Assembly (NCBI GenBank): GCA_950295325.1
Contig: OX485804.1
Span: forward strand, 51,956,001-52,020,000
Origin: Polytrichum commune
Lineage: Eukaryota > Streptophyta > Polytrichopsida > Polytrichales > Polytrichaceae
Length of the DNA stretch: 64,000 nucleotides
Reading direction: 5' to 3'
Shown: piece after piece, positions 22,961 through 36,955 of the stretch
How the letters are laid out: each line of letters begins with the position of its first letter
Numbering within the stretch: position 1 is the first letter of the stretch
The notes under the pieces: generated by a model
What the model was told of the DNA's origin: nothing
The model's database searches: none
The model's input: the letters and a program-made list of their open reading frames with translations, nothing else
Position numbers and translations under genes: made by a program

Positions 22961-25900
22961 CAAACCATGGAGCAAACTTACTTACATTTGTAGATGGGAA
23001 AAACTGTAATTGACTTAACACCGGACTTTGCCAAATTCAAAGTTGTTTGCATATGATGAAATCCTTTATCGTTTCAACACCGTGGTTCTTCCTCGTAAGT
23101 TATGCTGGCATTTCCAAACAATGAAGAATGGTGGTGAGGAATTACTATCAAAAACTGTATGTTCATGGGATCTCCAATCCAAGTGTATATTGTATGATTT
23201 ATAAGGTGCATGTGCGTGTAGGAGGATCCATTTCGATGTTCACATTTTGTTCATAACGGACTCGTGTCCCACCCGTGTTTGACAATGTGTAGATGAATAG
23301 TGTGCCACATGCAAACCAACATGAGTTTTGTATTGAAATTGTGCAAATGAGCCCCATATATATAAGACGAGTGTTGGAAGATTGGAAGCGGTCCTCAAGT
23401 GGTTACGAAATATGACTATGCTCCTTCTTCAATTGGAAGTGTTCACAAAATGGTTCCATTCCTTCTTGAACTACAGGGATAAAGTTTCATGAATGAGAAT
23501 GACATTTCTTCCAAAGTTGTGCAAAGATGTCTAGAACGGCTTGATCACTTTTGATACATGGTCAACACACCTAGATGAAACAACTCAAGCACATAAACTA
23601 TGTCTCATATTAGATGTGTAAATTTTTATGTGTTTTTATTGTTTGTAATGTTGAAAGAACCCGAACACACTAAAGAATACATCATTTGGATACCACGTGC
23701 AAAAGTTATAAGGAATTGAAGTTTAATTTGTAGCTTGACTTGAAACCAACACCTATATCATATATTCATGCAACATACATTGTCACAATCAATATGTACC
23801 CATTGTACAAAAATTATAGGTAATGAATTTAGGCGGATGTTGATTATTGGTATACATACCTTAAGACAAGATTGGAATTCGGCCAATTTTGGGGTGCTTC
23901 TAGTCCAATCAAAAGTCCGAACTAGCTACATTGATATGTGCAATTAGGTTGCCCCACACTAATATATTGGCATTCCACACTACTTTGAATATTTATTACC
24001 ACAATAACAACATACATAAATTGTGTTTCTGGCCGTGGTTTCTATATCTATGGATAAAGAATGTTATGAATTTTTGTAATTTGATATTGACCCAAAGTAA
24101 TTTGCATGGGTAAAGAGGCAACCTATTCACGAAGGTAACCTAATTGCAACCAACATACCCCCGTGCTTAAGCGGGCACACATACTGTATCTTAGGGGTGT
24201 TTTAGAAGCACTTGGATTCAACAACTGCCAATGAAAAAGTTGCCTTTGAAGTGGCATGACTTATAGATAAAACAAAGTTATCAAATCTCAACTTCGTTAA
24301 CATAACATTACTCACCTCCTTGGCTGCATTATGTGGGACTAGGTCTCGGGCGAGAATAAATCTTCCTTACATGTCATGGGGAACACTCAAGTTGCGTACT
24401 GTACTTTTTGAATCAAACAAGTATAAAGTCAGAGTTTTTTAATTGCAAAATCTTTCTTTGGAAACAAACCATCGTCTAGTTGCTTCGGAATGTTATAAAA
24501 GCCTCCCATATGACATGTGCATTTGACATAACCTTAGCTCTTCATGATAGGCAACTATAAAATGTGGCATTCAATGATGACGGGCAGCCGCCCCATTATC
24601 CACTGGGTGTTGGGACACAAAGGGAGACTTAAATTGCAGGAAAGTCGTTGGCTTCCTAAAGCAGTTGGGTGGTTACAACGTCTCCAACGGTCACTGTAGA
24701 ACTATTGTCTCCATAACTGGCTTTAATATAGGCTTCACTTTTTGTGCTTTTTGTGCTTTTTGTTTTTGTTGGGAACAATGCTCGCATGCTCGTCCCACTC
24801 ACAAAGCTCGAATGTTGCTCCCTAATTCAAAATGTGAATGATCATTAAGGTAGAGGGTGCTTAAACCAACACTTTAAGCTATTGCACGTACATGCATATG
24901 GCTATGTGGTTGTAAAGAAAGAAAAATCTTTTTTTAGCTTCAATTGAATATTTGATGGAAAACTCAAAGTAAAAAACCATTGGCTTCCTTGAACCAATCC
25001 ATAGTCCCCATGTATGATGACCTTGCACATGATGAGGACCCCCACCTTCATTGCTTAGAACCAACAAAATATAATTGGGTACTAGACCCAAGCTAGATCA
25101 AAACCCAACTAGTAACACTGCGCAAAGGCACATGACCACCTCCATGATCCCATTGGGTTCGCTTGTAACATGTCACCTTGCATCCCGGGAACCGACCCGC
25201 TTTATGCCTAGAACCGACCCCTTTTGTGCTTTGTGGGCCTACCTCCTTGGCTTTGTGAATAGAATGACTACAACTGTTTCACCCCCCCCCCCCCCGCGCG
25301 CGCGCGGATGTGTATAGAAAGGCTAGAATACACATTGACAAGCCACCCTAAACCCACCTTGAACTGACATGAGATAGAGTGGAGTCCATTACTTACCCTT
25401 CATGAAGATAGTGGAGGCCCCTATAAGGTGACAACACCAGTGACACCTAAAACCATCACACCGTGGGCCTGGACACTCCTACGCCATGGGGAACGGTTCA
25501 AGATAATAGAGTGTTTACAATTGCAAGATGTTTATTAGTAGAGTGTTGGTTTTAACACCCTCTACCTCAGTGGATTGTAAAATGCTTAAGGGATGCAAAT
25601 ATACGGTTGTTTGAAGTTCAAATAGAGGGACAATTACAACTAGCTAAATTCTTATACACACCAAAAGGTGAAGGACTCATTACAAAAGGTAGAAAATGTC
25701 TACATTTTCTAACCCTACATAAGTATTCGGATGGTTTTCCTTCCACAGTAGGCTAATTTCTACAACTGGAGTTGATATATACATGGGTTCATAACCCGTC
25801 GTTCTTTCTCTCTCAATGAGATACCCACCCAACACTAGTTATAAGGATTTGCTTAGGTTGCCTATCGCTAGTGGGAAACATGGTCCCATGCAACATGCTT

Positions 25901-28900
25901 AAAATTTGATACAATCATGGTCTCAAAAAGATGCTTCTTATCTCATTTGTTATACAACATCATGAAACAATGTTATAGCACATAGGATGGCTCGTGACAT
26001 AAGTTATGAGGTATATATGACCAACAAGATCAAGTCATGTAATTACACGCTCTTTCTTTGTTTGTGTTTTTTTGCAACCTAAATTAATTAGTTTGCTTCT
26101 TACTTGTGAAATACAAAGATCCTTCGTTTCTTCAGTCACGACACAATCACCAATCAACCAATAATTTGGAGGGAAAAAAATAGTTTCAGGAGATCACATG
26201 TAATGATCAACCACATAATCACCATGTGAACACTACCAACATATAAGTCCCAAAACATATGTCGTGCACAACACAAAATTAGAAGATTGTCCGAAATTTC
26301 AAGATTTGTAAACATCACATATTTATAAGATGTGTACTCTCAAGGACTCATATGTTGGCAATGTTAAGGGGCTAGAGCTCATGCCAAAACCACATGGGCC
26401 CCACTTTGCCAAGCCATGACCCCATCATATTTGAAATTTCATGATCTCGACTAAAACAGTTTGCCCACCATGCCCGACTTCTAAAGAAAATTTGCCCTTG
26501 CATTCTTGAAGGCTGCTTATTCACAAAACCCATATGAATTGCACTTCATCTTGAAGGTCCAAAATTGTATATATAGATGTGTGTGCGTGTGTGTGTGTGT
26601 TGACTTCTTCCTAGTAAATAACCAATTGATTGGGATTTCATTCCTGAAGGGACACCATTAGAAAAGGAGGTAATTAACTTGGAAGTCAAAAATATTATAA
26701 AATCCTTGTTAGCATTGAGGACCTTATAATTTATGTGAGTTACCATTTGAAAATGCCTTTGTCTTTCTAAAATGATAAAATTAGTGCCCAGTTAAATTAA
26801 ATACAACCTAGTTGAAACAACAAGGTAATGTTTTGATATGATTGAGTATTGGAAGAATGCAAGAGAGTGATCTATGAGGTTGTGTCAATTGTTGTGTCTT
26901 GGTTGAATGGAAGACAACCGGAGTAGCCATCATGTCTAGTCAATTGACTTGTGTTTCTTGTGAGCAATATGCATGAGTAAGGAAATAACCACTTTCAAAT
27001 AAGAATCTTTAAATGACCAACACCACCAAGGTTAGATTGTAGAGACATTCTACAACACAATGGAGATGCAATCAACAACATGTGTTAAGTTGAAGGGGTC
27101 AATTGACTGAGTGTAAGTATGATTCGTTTAGCCCATGAACTCACTACCTTGAGTGAAGGAGTATTGCAATATAGCTTGAATTGATCAAAGTCTAAGCAAT
27201 TAAGTGATACCATGAAATAGCCAGACGAGATATTATTCTTTCACTTATTCCTGTGAATTAAGGGCCATGAATCGTTGATCTAATTTTGATGAGTGATTGA
27301 GAGGAAGCTCCTAACAAAGACTTGGTAGATTATGTGATTAAGAGGACAATGACCTCAACGAGATTGCACTAATAGAGGAGGAGATGTCGTTGTAGTGCAT
27401 TGATTTCAATCTTGTGAGTGGCAATTGAGAGTCTTGGAAGGAGAAATGTCTATGGAATTAAAAAAACCATAGGCCATTTTTCCAAGTGAGTATTTCATGT
27501 TGGCCTTCTCTAACACTTGACATAGTGGGAAGATGAAAGGGCAATTGGACAAGACCATTGATTGTGAAGAGGAAGGATAAAGTTGGACATGCAATTTGCA
27601 GAGGAAGGAAATATGTATCTCTGGTTGCATATATGGATGTATTTGAATCACATATGAGAATGTGAACTTAGTTGAATCCTTTTCAACGACAAGCTTAAAT
27701 TGCTATAAAGAAGTTGATAAGATATCCTTGATCTTAAAATTGCAGTTCCAAGGAATGTCAAGAAAACTTGGTGTGTTCTTAATTATAATATTATTTAACA
27801 TAGACTGGAACTAAAAGGACAATACAAATAACAAGTATGAGGTATTTTAACCTTGGGTGACATGTATATTGGATCTCAAAGACTCGTGGGGGAACATGAA
27901 TGTATTGCATGTCTTTCAACAAAATACTATAGTCTTATAGTTACCTCATATTAAAATATTTAATTCAATAAATAATGTTACCCATGAATAGGAATTGTAT
28001 TGTCATTTCAAGTCACATTAAAATATTAAATTAATATGAGGCAATTGACTATACAAAAGTCCCATTGGCTTTGATAAAGAGACTAACATGGGATACTTTG
28101 TGCAAGATTATTGTCGATAGTTGTGCCTATGCTTGCACACCACATAAGATTCAATTAAAATGAAGTCAATGCCATACTATTGATTGGGTAAGTAGAGCAA
28201 GGTGTGTGACAATCATAAATGCATGTATTGATTTCAAGAGATTTTCTACACCCTTTTGCTTACTTAAATGAATGAATTGTTAGTCTAAATCCTAAATAAG
28301 ATGAAATAAATCTATAATTGTCTTACTTAACCTTATATGGGACACCTACATTATACAAAGAACAACCTTTTAAGTCTTTCATGAGTGTTTCCCTATGTTT
28401 TTTCCAATCCAAAATCTAAACTACAAGCTCCTAATGGTAGTTGACCATAAATTCTAAGCTTCAATATTTTAGGCTTCATAAATGCCACCATTACACACTC
28501 AATGGCACATACACCACATGTGATACTATTTATGAAAAAATAAACATGACTTGTTATATATGACCTTACATTAGTTATAATTTAATATGGCATATTTTAC
28601 CCATCATATATTACCTTTATAAAATTTCAAAATTTTAGGTACATATAGGGGCCATTCACGATTGGGGTGCCAAGAATGAGTGTCTAATAGAAAACGGACT
28701 AAAGTAAATAACTTTGCATAGTTGGTGTGCTTTAATTTGTAGTGTGGAGCATATTTTGGATCATACCTACATTTAATATTCCATAATCAATACAATGACA
28801 AAGTTAATTTACAAAGATTAGGGTTATCTAAAATATCAGTTTGATTCCTTAATTATTATCTATGGTTGTTGTCAAAATTGTTGACCTTAGGATTAAGAAT

Positions 28901-29929
28901 TGAAAAGGACAACAAGAATTAATTGAAATGATCCCAAATTTCTTCTTGACACTTATCATTCAATTATATACCAATAGAATTAAAGATGTATTGCATACCA
29001 ATTGTATAGCATTTCGTATGATACCAAACATGGGCCACATCACACAATAACATGGCTACATGAAAAAAGAACATTTAGAAATAGAATTGGACATAATGAA
29101 ATATATGTATGGACACGTGACACTTGCACCAAAGTACTAGGATGAAAAACATGAAATAATTCACCTCCGATGTACACTTCAATAATGAAATTGCTATTGA
29201 TGTGGCCCAAATAAGTCCTATGACATTTCTACAAGTCCTATGACCTATCTACTCATTTCAAAAAGGATTTTCTATTATTGGTTATTATTTTAAAATAAAT
29301 AATATATTTCTTGATGAGTCCTATGACCTATCTACTTATCTATTTAGAATTTATTAATTAAATAAAAGTAACTCATTATAAACCATCGAGATCCAATGCG
29401 ACGTAGTCCTTGGTTCCTTTGTCCCAAAAGTAGTACCCCAATCGTGAATAGACCCAATAATAAACTACGCCATATCTTTGGTTGCACCATTCCATTTTTC
29501 TGGGTCACCCCTGGGATTACATTGCCTCGTTGAGTGGATAGATCCTAGATAAACCATTGTGATTGGGCAAAGTTGATGTTATGCTTAGAGTGTTCTCACA
29601 TCCTTCTTACACTGCCACTACGGGAGGCCAAAGTTATGCTATTTTGTACTCAATGCTGCATATGATTAGTTGCCTTTGACAGTTACTTACTCAATATATT
29701 GGCAATTTTATTGATTGACACCAAAAACATTAAAAAAATCCCAAAGAATCACACGTCCGCATGTACACATGTACAACCTTTATCTATAGAACATAAATAT
29801 AAACATATGAATTTAAAACTATTCCACAATACCCTCACTCATACCTCTTAACAAGAATGCACAACAACACAAATGCTCGGTCAACATTACGTATTGCCTC
29901 ATGTTGGTTGCATGTCCTAGAGCAAGGTC
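22961..29929. other. AT-rich intergenic sequence, nothing recognised
   Basis: About 7 kb without a supported gene or a bounded element. Present are a 14-C tract followed by a CG dinucleotide run (25282-25307), a GT run near 26582-26602 and short palindromic AT-rich stretches. All open frames are short and look random. Confidence 0.5.
25282..25307 (+). repeat. Poly(C) tract followed by (CG)n
   Basis: Fourteen C then about six GC dinucleotides. CG runs are unusual in methylated plant DNA because of deamination, so this tract may be young. Confidence 0.85.
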
Positions 29930-29949
29930 TTGTCGCGGATCAACTATCA

Positions 29950-30900
29950 TATGTCGTTCTCCATCACCAATAAAAAGTTGTCACTTCCGAAACATCAACG
30001 AGTAAGTCTTCCTAAAGCCATCTCTTATGGAGTTCTTTGAGAGCAACAACTGTCCTATCGCCTTTTAGTGTGACCTCGTTAACATTTTGCAATGTCGATT
30101 TGACAACTCTCTCCTCCACCTTAAGATCAAGAGTAGTTTGTTAGGCATTGAAGTACCTCATGTTGGAGACCACAACGATAGTGTTAAAAATATAATAGAA
30201 ATGTCCTCCATTTTAATGTCACGAGGATTCATAATTATCCTTCAAATGAAAGCCAACCTTTTCACATCCATCCCCGTGGACCTCAAAGGAATCACTAATG
30301 TAGGGTTCAAATAAATTTTCCACTTTTACACATATGAACAATTTTCCATGAAGACTCACACCCAAATGCTTCCTCATGCAAAATTTTGTCCATAGATGAG
30401 ACCTTTGAAGAATGTTGCTATGAAACAAACTCACTCGATTCTTGACACCTACCTTGCCAAATTTTGCATAGCCCAATTTCTCTCTGCTCATGTCATCGGA
30501 AGAAATATTGTGATGCACAAACTCATAGCACTCCTCCCCATTGTCCTTCACACAATACCCAACCATGCCCAAAAATGTTTGCATTACCTCTTCTTGCAAG
30601 AGACAACATGCCCTGTAGGAGGATTTTGATTTTAGTCCAAAGCCACCTCGAATCTTTTGTTCAAGGCATGTAAAGTACTAAAGTCATCCTTCACCACCAT
30701 TTGGAAATTGCTTGTGAGTCCATGCACCTCCACCTCCCACATAACCTAATCATCAATACAATGCTTGTCAATGAATTTCCTCAAATTCATCATAAGTTCG
30801 ATATCAATGTCCAACCCCCTCTACAATAATTGTCATGAAAACTTCAAAATGCACGAGCGTGCTTTTGTCCTTCAGCACAAGCTACAACTTGCATTCTAGG
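29950..30900 (-). pseudogene. Decayed Rep/HUH-like protein relic
   Basis: On the minus strand coherent protein sequence is spread over at least three frames. The best segment is an uninterrupted 126-codon frame (30219-30599) containing FLGMVGYCVKDNGEE. Y-x-x-K-D is the form of the third (nuclease Tyr) motif of Rep-type HUH endonucleases. Upstream at about 30640-30790, in another frame with one stop, is VMWEVEVHG, which sits where a HUH-type motif could be, and CAEGQKHA near 30870. Downstream coherence continues to about 29950 with more stops. This may be a Replitron or another Rep-encoding element, but no family is securely recognised. Being a pseudogene is certain; the HUH reading is tentative. 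Confidence 0.4.
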
Positions 30901-33900
30901 AGGCATATAAATAATAACCTAGCCAAAAAAATCCCCGCAAAATCAACCAACTAGAATCTACAATACCCAACGAATGAAACACAAAAAAACATAAACAAAT
31001 TGGCAACAAATCCAAAAAAAAATGTCAAACATTGAAGTTAGCAATAGACATGCCAAACTCCAATCTAGCAAACTCCACTCGACACCGAAGCCAAACACAA
31101 CTGGCCTTAAATCCCCGACATTGCCACCTACTAAATGTAGAACCATGCAGGGTCCACCACCTAGTTCACCAAAGCCTCGTTGCAATCGCTGAAGATCCAA
31201 GAGCATGTTGTCGCCTTCTATTCTTGTGGCTCACATGTCACATCCATATGATTTGTCGACTCCATGTTAACTCTAGCTAATGGTTGATCTGTTGTCGCTT
31301 TTCAAAACCAAACCACCAAGTTCTATGCAATTCTCGACCAATCACATGTTGTTTTTCTTTTTTCACGAATATCTTGCGGGGCAGTTTCAAACTAATCAAG
31401 CAAAAGAAATGCTACCTATTGACACCGTTGCACTCACTTATTGAAGGTTTAAAGATGAAAAATAAGTGTTGCCAAAAGAATGATGTTACTTTTAACTCAC
31501 CCACCTTAGTTCCCTTGCGATTCTTTGGCCACATAATCAAGAGGCTTTGCCACTTGCCTCACAAGGCCACACGTCCCATCGAGGCTCCCGGCCTTCTCTT
31601 ACAAGTCACCCTATCATCTCGGTGAGATCACACGTGTCCACTTCCAATTATATTGTAAGAACACTTCCATAAGACTTAACACACTACACTCCACCCTCCC
31701 TAACATCACACCTATAGCAACCAAAGTGCGTGTGATATTAAGAAGGCTTGTAGTGTTCAGATGGATGCATGAAAATAGAAAGTTAGTGTAGCATGTGATA
31801 TTATGGGATAACACAAAGTCAACACTGCAATACTAACAATATCGACAATGATGACAACGTGATGCGTGCGAGCATGTGATTTGGATTCTTGAATGGATTG
31901 TTCTAATGTCAAAATCCATGACATATGAAAATGAAATGTGATAACATAGAGGATTTTATTTTTATTTTTTTGAAATGAGCACATCCGTTCCCTAGGGTTT
32001 TGGGGATATAAGAGAGGGAGTGACATCACAAAGGGTGACATTACGGAGGGTAGGGTGCAATGGAAACCGTCCTCGTTGGCAGTTGACAAGTTTCAAAGGA
32101 AGCGGGGGAATTATTTCACACTTTCAGAGAGCAGGTGAGGTACTATTCCAATGACCTATTCCGTGGTGGGGTTGAGTACTTATTAGGAGCTCCTCGTCAA
32201 CACCCAAATGGATGGCTGACTCATCATCTAGCGAGGAGCATGTTTGCGAGTGGGCCATGCATATGAAGAGGAATTGTAAATATCGAACTTCACTCATACT
32301 AGGTACGGCACTTGGATTCATCGATTGTGGGCACTTTCAACTTCGCATATAATTTCGGATGTTGGATTGGATTAGAAAATTGCTTCATCTTGTTAGCAAT
32401 TGTGAATCATGAAGATCTGTCATTTCAAGCTTTAGAGTTGAAGTTGAGATGCAAAAGTTAAGGAGGTCAGACTATAGATTGTTTTTCTCTCTTCTCAAGT
32501 GATCACAAAGATCCTTCTAAGTGTGTTGACTATTGATCCTAGAGTGTTGATCATGTTAAGAACACGCAGTTTATCCTCATCATGATGGGTGTTGTTTTAG
32601 TGTTTGTTCACGACCACGAGCCTTGCCACATACCACGAAGATTTAGGTAAATGATCAAGAAAGTAACTACATAAAGCTCACTTATGCGAAGATTATGCAG
32701 TCCTATGTATTCAGGGCATTTCCAACTCCAGGTTATATTTTGGCCATTCAATTGGATTGGAAGCATATTCACATGGTTCATAATTGTGAATCACAAAGAT
32801 TATCATTTCAAGTTTCAAAATTGAGGTTGAGATGCTTAGGATTTGAAGAGGTCCGTATGAATATTCCCTTTAGTTTTAAGAAACCACATAGAGCCCTCCC
32901 AATTGTGTTTAGTATTAAACCTAGGATGGTGTCTATGTTACAAGTGCACAATCTAATTTTAGTAGAGTTATGCGTAGAGTCTCTCAAAGAGGGATGAAAT
33001 TGTGGGTACGATTTATCTTTTAAATTATTTCTTATTAATAGATGGTTAGCTTGTTGTGTGTCGGAGACTCAATTTGAAATTCGGGTGAAACTCCTTGGAC
33101 ATTCACTTGCCATCCCAAGTGCTTTGCGAGAATTGTAGGATCTATAAACAAGGTTTGATCCACCCATTCTAGTATGACAAGCTATAAATACATTTTTTCT
33201 AATAGCCCAATAACAATCTTTAAACACGAGCCTTATAAAATCTCGGTCAACTTCATGGATACACTCACAAACTCGTGTTTTTAACCAACTCAAAAAGAGT
33301 TTGATCCCAAGACTTTACACATAATTCCAAAGGCATGTGCCCAAGTAACCTTCAATTTGGCAATTTTAGGGCCAAAGTTAGAGTGTGTTCACACATGCAT
33401 CCTTAGCTAGTGCCGAGCATGCATGGACGCTAAGGTGACATGCTTCCAAACTAAGAAATATGTGTATTTAGTGCCGATGCTACATGTGCTTCCTTGGAAA
33501 GTTGCCAACTTCAATGCCACACCTTGTTTGGCAAATCCCTCCTTGTCCATTGACCATCACCAAATTGGCTCCACTTTAGCTATGGTTGCATTAGAACCTC
33601 TATTAAGTAAAATTTTAATTTTTTTAAAAAAAAATCCTCTTCCTCCTCATCCCTTGTTAGTGGAATCATGCATACAAAAACTAAGCATAACATTATTCAA
33701 CTCCATAAGATTGTGCAGTGGGTCTGGGAATATGTCAGATCAAATTCTTGAACAATTCCGAAATGCTCATATGTGTCATAACTTTTAGGTTGAAAATTTA
33801 GGGCTTCCTCCATTGACTCTACCAACACATGTGTTCAATTTGCCTCATATACAATACCTCCAACCACCACTAGCCCGCTTCCGGCCTCCTTCTAACATTT

Positions 33901-34439
33901 CCTAACATGGCATTGATTTAGTAGTCGGGTTGTCGCATGCTCCATATGGTATTAACCCAAATAATTACCACCACATGTGACCCATGATATTGAATTCGTT
34001 GTTACAGTCGGACTATAGATAAGAGTGGAAACCAAAGTTCGGGCCCCAAGCCGAGCCCGTGGGCCTTGGTAGTGTTTATATTCTACTAGTCAGATGGCAC
34101 TAAGTTATTTTCTCTTGGTAAATGAGAAAGCACTAAGGCTATGCTAACTATAATATCCATGAATTTTAATCAATGGTGGAGATGGGTTGAGATTAATAAT
34201 GAGACATATGGCAAACGTGAGATTTAATGAAGTGGTTAGGAGCTGCATTGTGTTTTTAAGCGACTCATTTCTTTGCTTAACCTAGGTTGTGATTGTTCTA
34301 CCCAATGCACTAATTGCCACAAGCAACACATACACCACCATGCATACCCCATCATACCTATATATATCATCAACATCCCTTCACCACTGCCCCACCCCAC
34401 CACCTCCATAAATAACCAACATCTTCCCACATAGATATC
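30901..34439. other. Intergenic sequence with dispersed repeat family B
   Basis: No supported gene. Two related stretches of about 160-290 bp (32326-32490 and 32700-32990) share TTGTGAATCA, ATTTCAAG and TTGAGATGC and resemble 47391-47660 and parts of 14640-14790. The open frame at 33423-33788 has no domain. Confidence 0.4.
32326..32990 (+). repeat. Dispersed repeat family B, two copies
   Basis: Copy 1 (32326-32490) and copy 2 (32700-32990) align through GCACTTTCAACTTC / GCATTTCCAACTCC, then CAATTGTGAATCATGAAGAT / CATAATTGTGAATCACAAAG, then GAAGTTGAGATGC / TTGAGGTTGAGATGC. A third, diverged copy is at 47391-47660. Class unknown. Confidence 0.6.
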
Positions 34440-35835
34440 CACCCACACAATCATATTATATGGACATCTCATTCACACCGTATGATGGTCAAGGAAATGA
34501 AAATATAATAGGCTCGGGCATATTCAATGCACCATTGTCTAATAATAGTGTTGCCAAACTCCCTTGCTACCTGAATATCCTAAGGGTTAGATTATACGCC
34601 TTATTACTATCAATAGAACATGCAAAAAAACTCGCTAAAGACACCTTCAATTTCACCGACAACCTTAACGGTTAATACCTCTTACTAAATCACATAAGAC
34701 ACCCCTCTTCCCAATATTAACCACCCAGACAAAATCCTCATTGCCCTTGTCATAGAGGCCATTAGGATCCCACTCAGACTTCACTATCGTGATAGTTAGA
34801 GCACATTCACATATAGCTAGAAATGATGAAGCCGACAAGCAAGCTAAACAAGGAGCACTTAAACCGCGTATCATGACAACCCCTTTTCATCATATTGGCC
34901 ATCAAATTCCATACTGGTTGGCAATACCCCCAACTTCTACACATCATGACAACTCAATACGTAACCTCAAAAGAAATATTAAAACATAATACAAAAACGT
35001 TCTCATTTCAAATGCCACAAACACAATACCTATGAAAATATTTTAAAATAGCTAACTAATGAAAATATTCACCCCAAATGGTCTACCTTCTTTGGGATGC
35101 GCCTTTAATCACATGCGCCCGACTCACACAAAACCTAGAATTCCAATATGGTAGATGCCTTGGAAACTATTGTAGGAAACATGTCCTCAAACAAGATATC
35201 TCACCACTTTGTAACTTGTGCCCACTCAAACCAAAATGATAATTGCATACACCTCCTCTCATGCTTCACAAATAAACACATAAACAACCTCTGCATTAGC
35301 CAACATAACAAAGCAATCCACACAATAGCCAACACACTACTGGCACACCCTACCACAAGATGCTTCACACTCATAAACATGGGAAACCCCAATGAACGAA
35401 CACCGTAAAACACCAAACCATCATGGCTTCTCGCTTGTTTTTGCTACATGCCATGGTGCAAGTGCCCCTCACAACCATGCCCTTGGAGCAACACCTACAA
35501 CCAAACCCCAATTTCCACTAAACCCCAACCCAAAAATCCAACTATTTGAATTCACATTCTAGAATAATAGATTCCCCTAGGAAGCTACAACGTGGAAACT
35601 TGACAAATGCACCATATTCCTCCCACTACTAACCCAACAATGATGACAAGTCCTCCCAAAAACAATCATAGCAACCAAAAATTGTGCCATCATACACACC
35701 CCAACCACCAAAAGCCTCACCAACCTTGAAATCCCTACCCAAATAAATCACAACTTCATGGTTACCCTCTCACAAATCTCCGTCAAGTAATTAACACACA
35801 TTACCCTCAACAAAGAAAAACTTGAAAAGAATAAT
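34440..35835 (+). pseudogene. LINE (non-LTR retrotransposon) 3' relic with RNase H domain
   Basis: A degenerate RNase H domain runs from about 34460 (DGQG, then FTDNLNG at the middle acidic motif) to RAHSHIARNDEADKQAKQGA at 34796-34855, the classic C-terminal RNase H motif. At least two frameshifts and several stops break it. About 35200-35400 follows with NDNCIHLLSC and HNKAIHTIANTLLAHPTTRC, a CCHC-type segment after the RNase H domain. Further frame-broken sequence reaches about 35835, and an AT run follows at 35880. No reverse transcriptase lies upstream, so the copy is 5'-truncated, as is usual for LINEs. Confidence 0.65.
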
Positions 35836-36955
35836 TCTCAATCCCAACCCCCCCTCCCCACGTCCCCCATATGCTGACCTTATATATATATATATTAAAA
35901 ATAGCTATCCCACAGTTCACCTATGAAAAATAAGAATCAAGCCCCTCCCCTTGTATTCACGTGAATGTGACTAGGAGAGGCAAACAGACGTAGACTCCGG
36001 TGTAAAAAGCATTGACGTTATTAGCAGTAGTGGTGGTGGTGAATGTTCAATCTACATGGTCAAAAATAAGCACCCTATACAATTCATTTTCATCACTACT
36101 TAATCCATGAAGGCCCGTGATTAACTATCAATATCGGTGCCCATACGTTATATTTACAAAATCCATTTAAAATCTAACCAACCAAGATTATCTCATGCAT
36201 GTATCACCGCATTAGTGGGACGCTCAAATTAGCTCATCTTACATATATAGATGAGAATGATGTGTGTAGGTTTGTGACGTGTACATTCACAAGTAAGTCC
36301 ATCTTGTCTTTGCCAACGCCACGTGCCGTGACAAACAATTTCAATGTGGGAAGACGGTATTTTGAAGGTTCCTCAAGGTTGAAGGGAGGAATGCTATCTT
36401 TTGAGCAATGAGCAGTGAACGGTAAAGAAAACAAAATATCGGATAATAAGACCACTAGTATCCTATAATCATGGCCTAAAGAACATAAATCTAGGGTTTA
36501 GTAATAAGAAGATTGGGGAGGACAAACAACATGAATGCTAAATTATGAGCAGTGAGCAACGAAAAAAACCAATATGTACACAACTATGAGCAAATATATA
36601 TTTATCTTATACAAATTTTCATAGTTGTATTGCATGCCGTATGATAGTGGAATGGACAAAGTTGAATGAATGATGCTCATGATAACGATGATCATTAACA
36701 TTCATTATATGAACACATTAAATAATGAAACAAAACATGTTGCAAATGATACTCAATTTTGTAATATGTCATTTATACAACACAAATATAAAGAATGCAA
36801 AAAAGATTGAGTTGTATACAAAACATGTGTAAGTTCTTCAAGGTATATCATAAGTAAATGTATATTAAAGAATTGATACGAATAATGAATATGGCAGTTG
36901 AACACATGGTAAAAAAAAACTAACCATCACTATAACTTGAATTGATGGTTGTTGA
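35836..36955. other. AT-rich intergenic sequence
   Basis: Contains a TA run at about 35880-35895. No gene or bounded element recognised. Confidence 0.5.
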
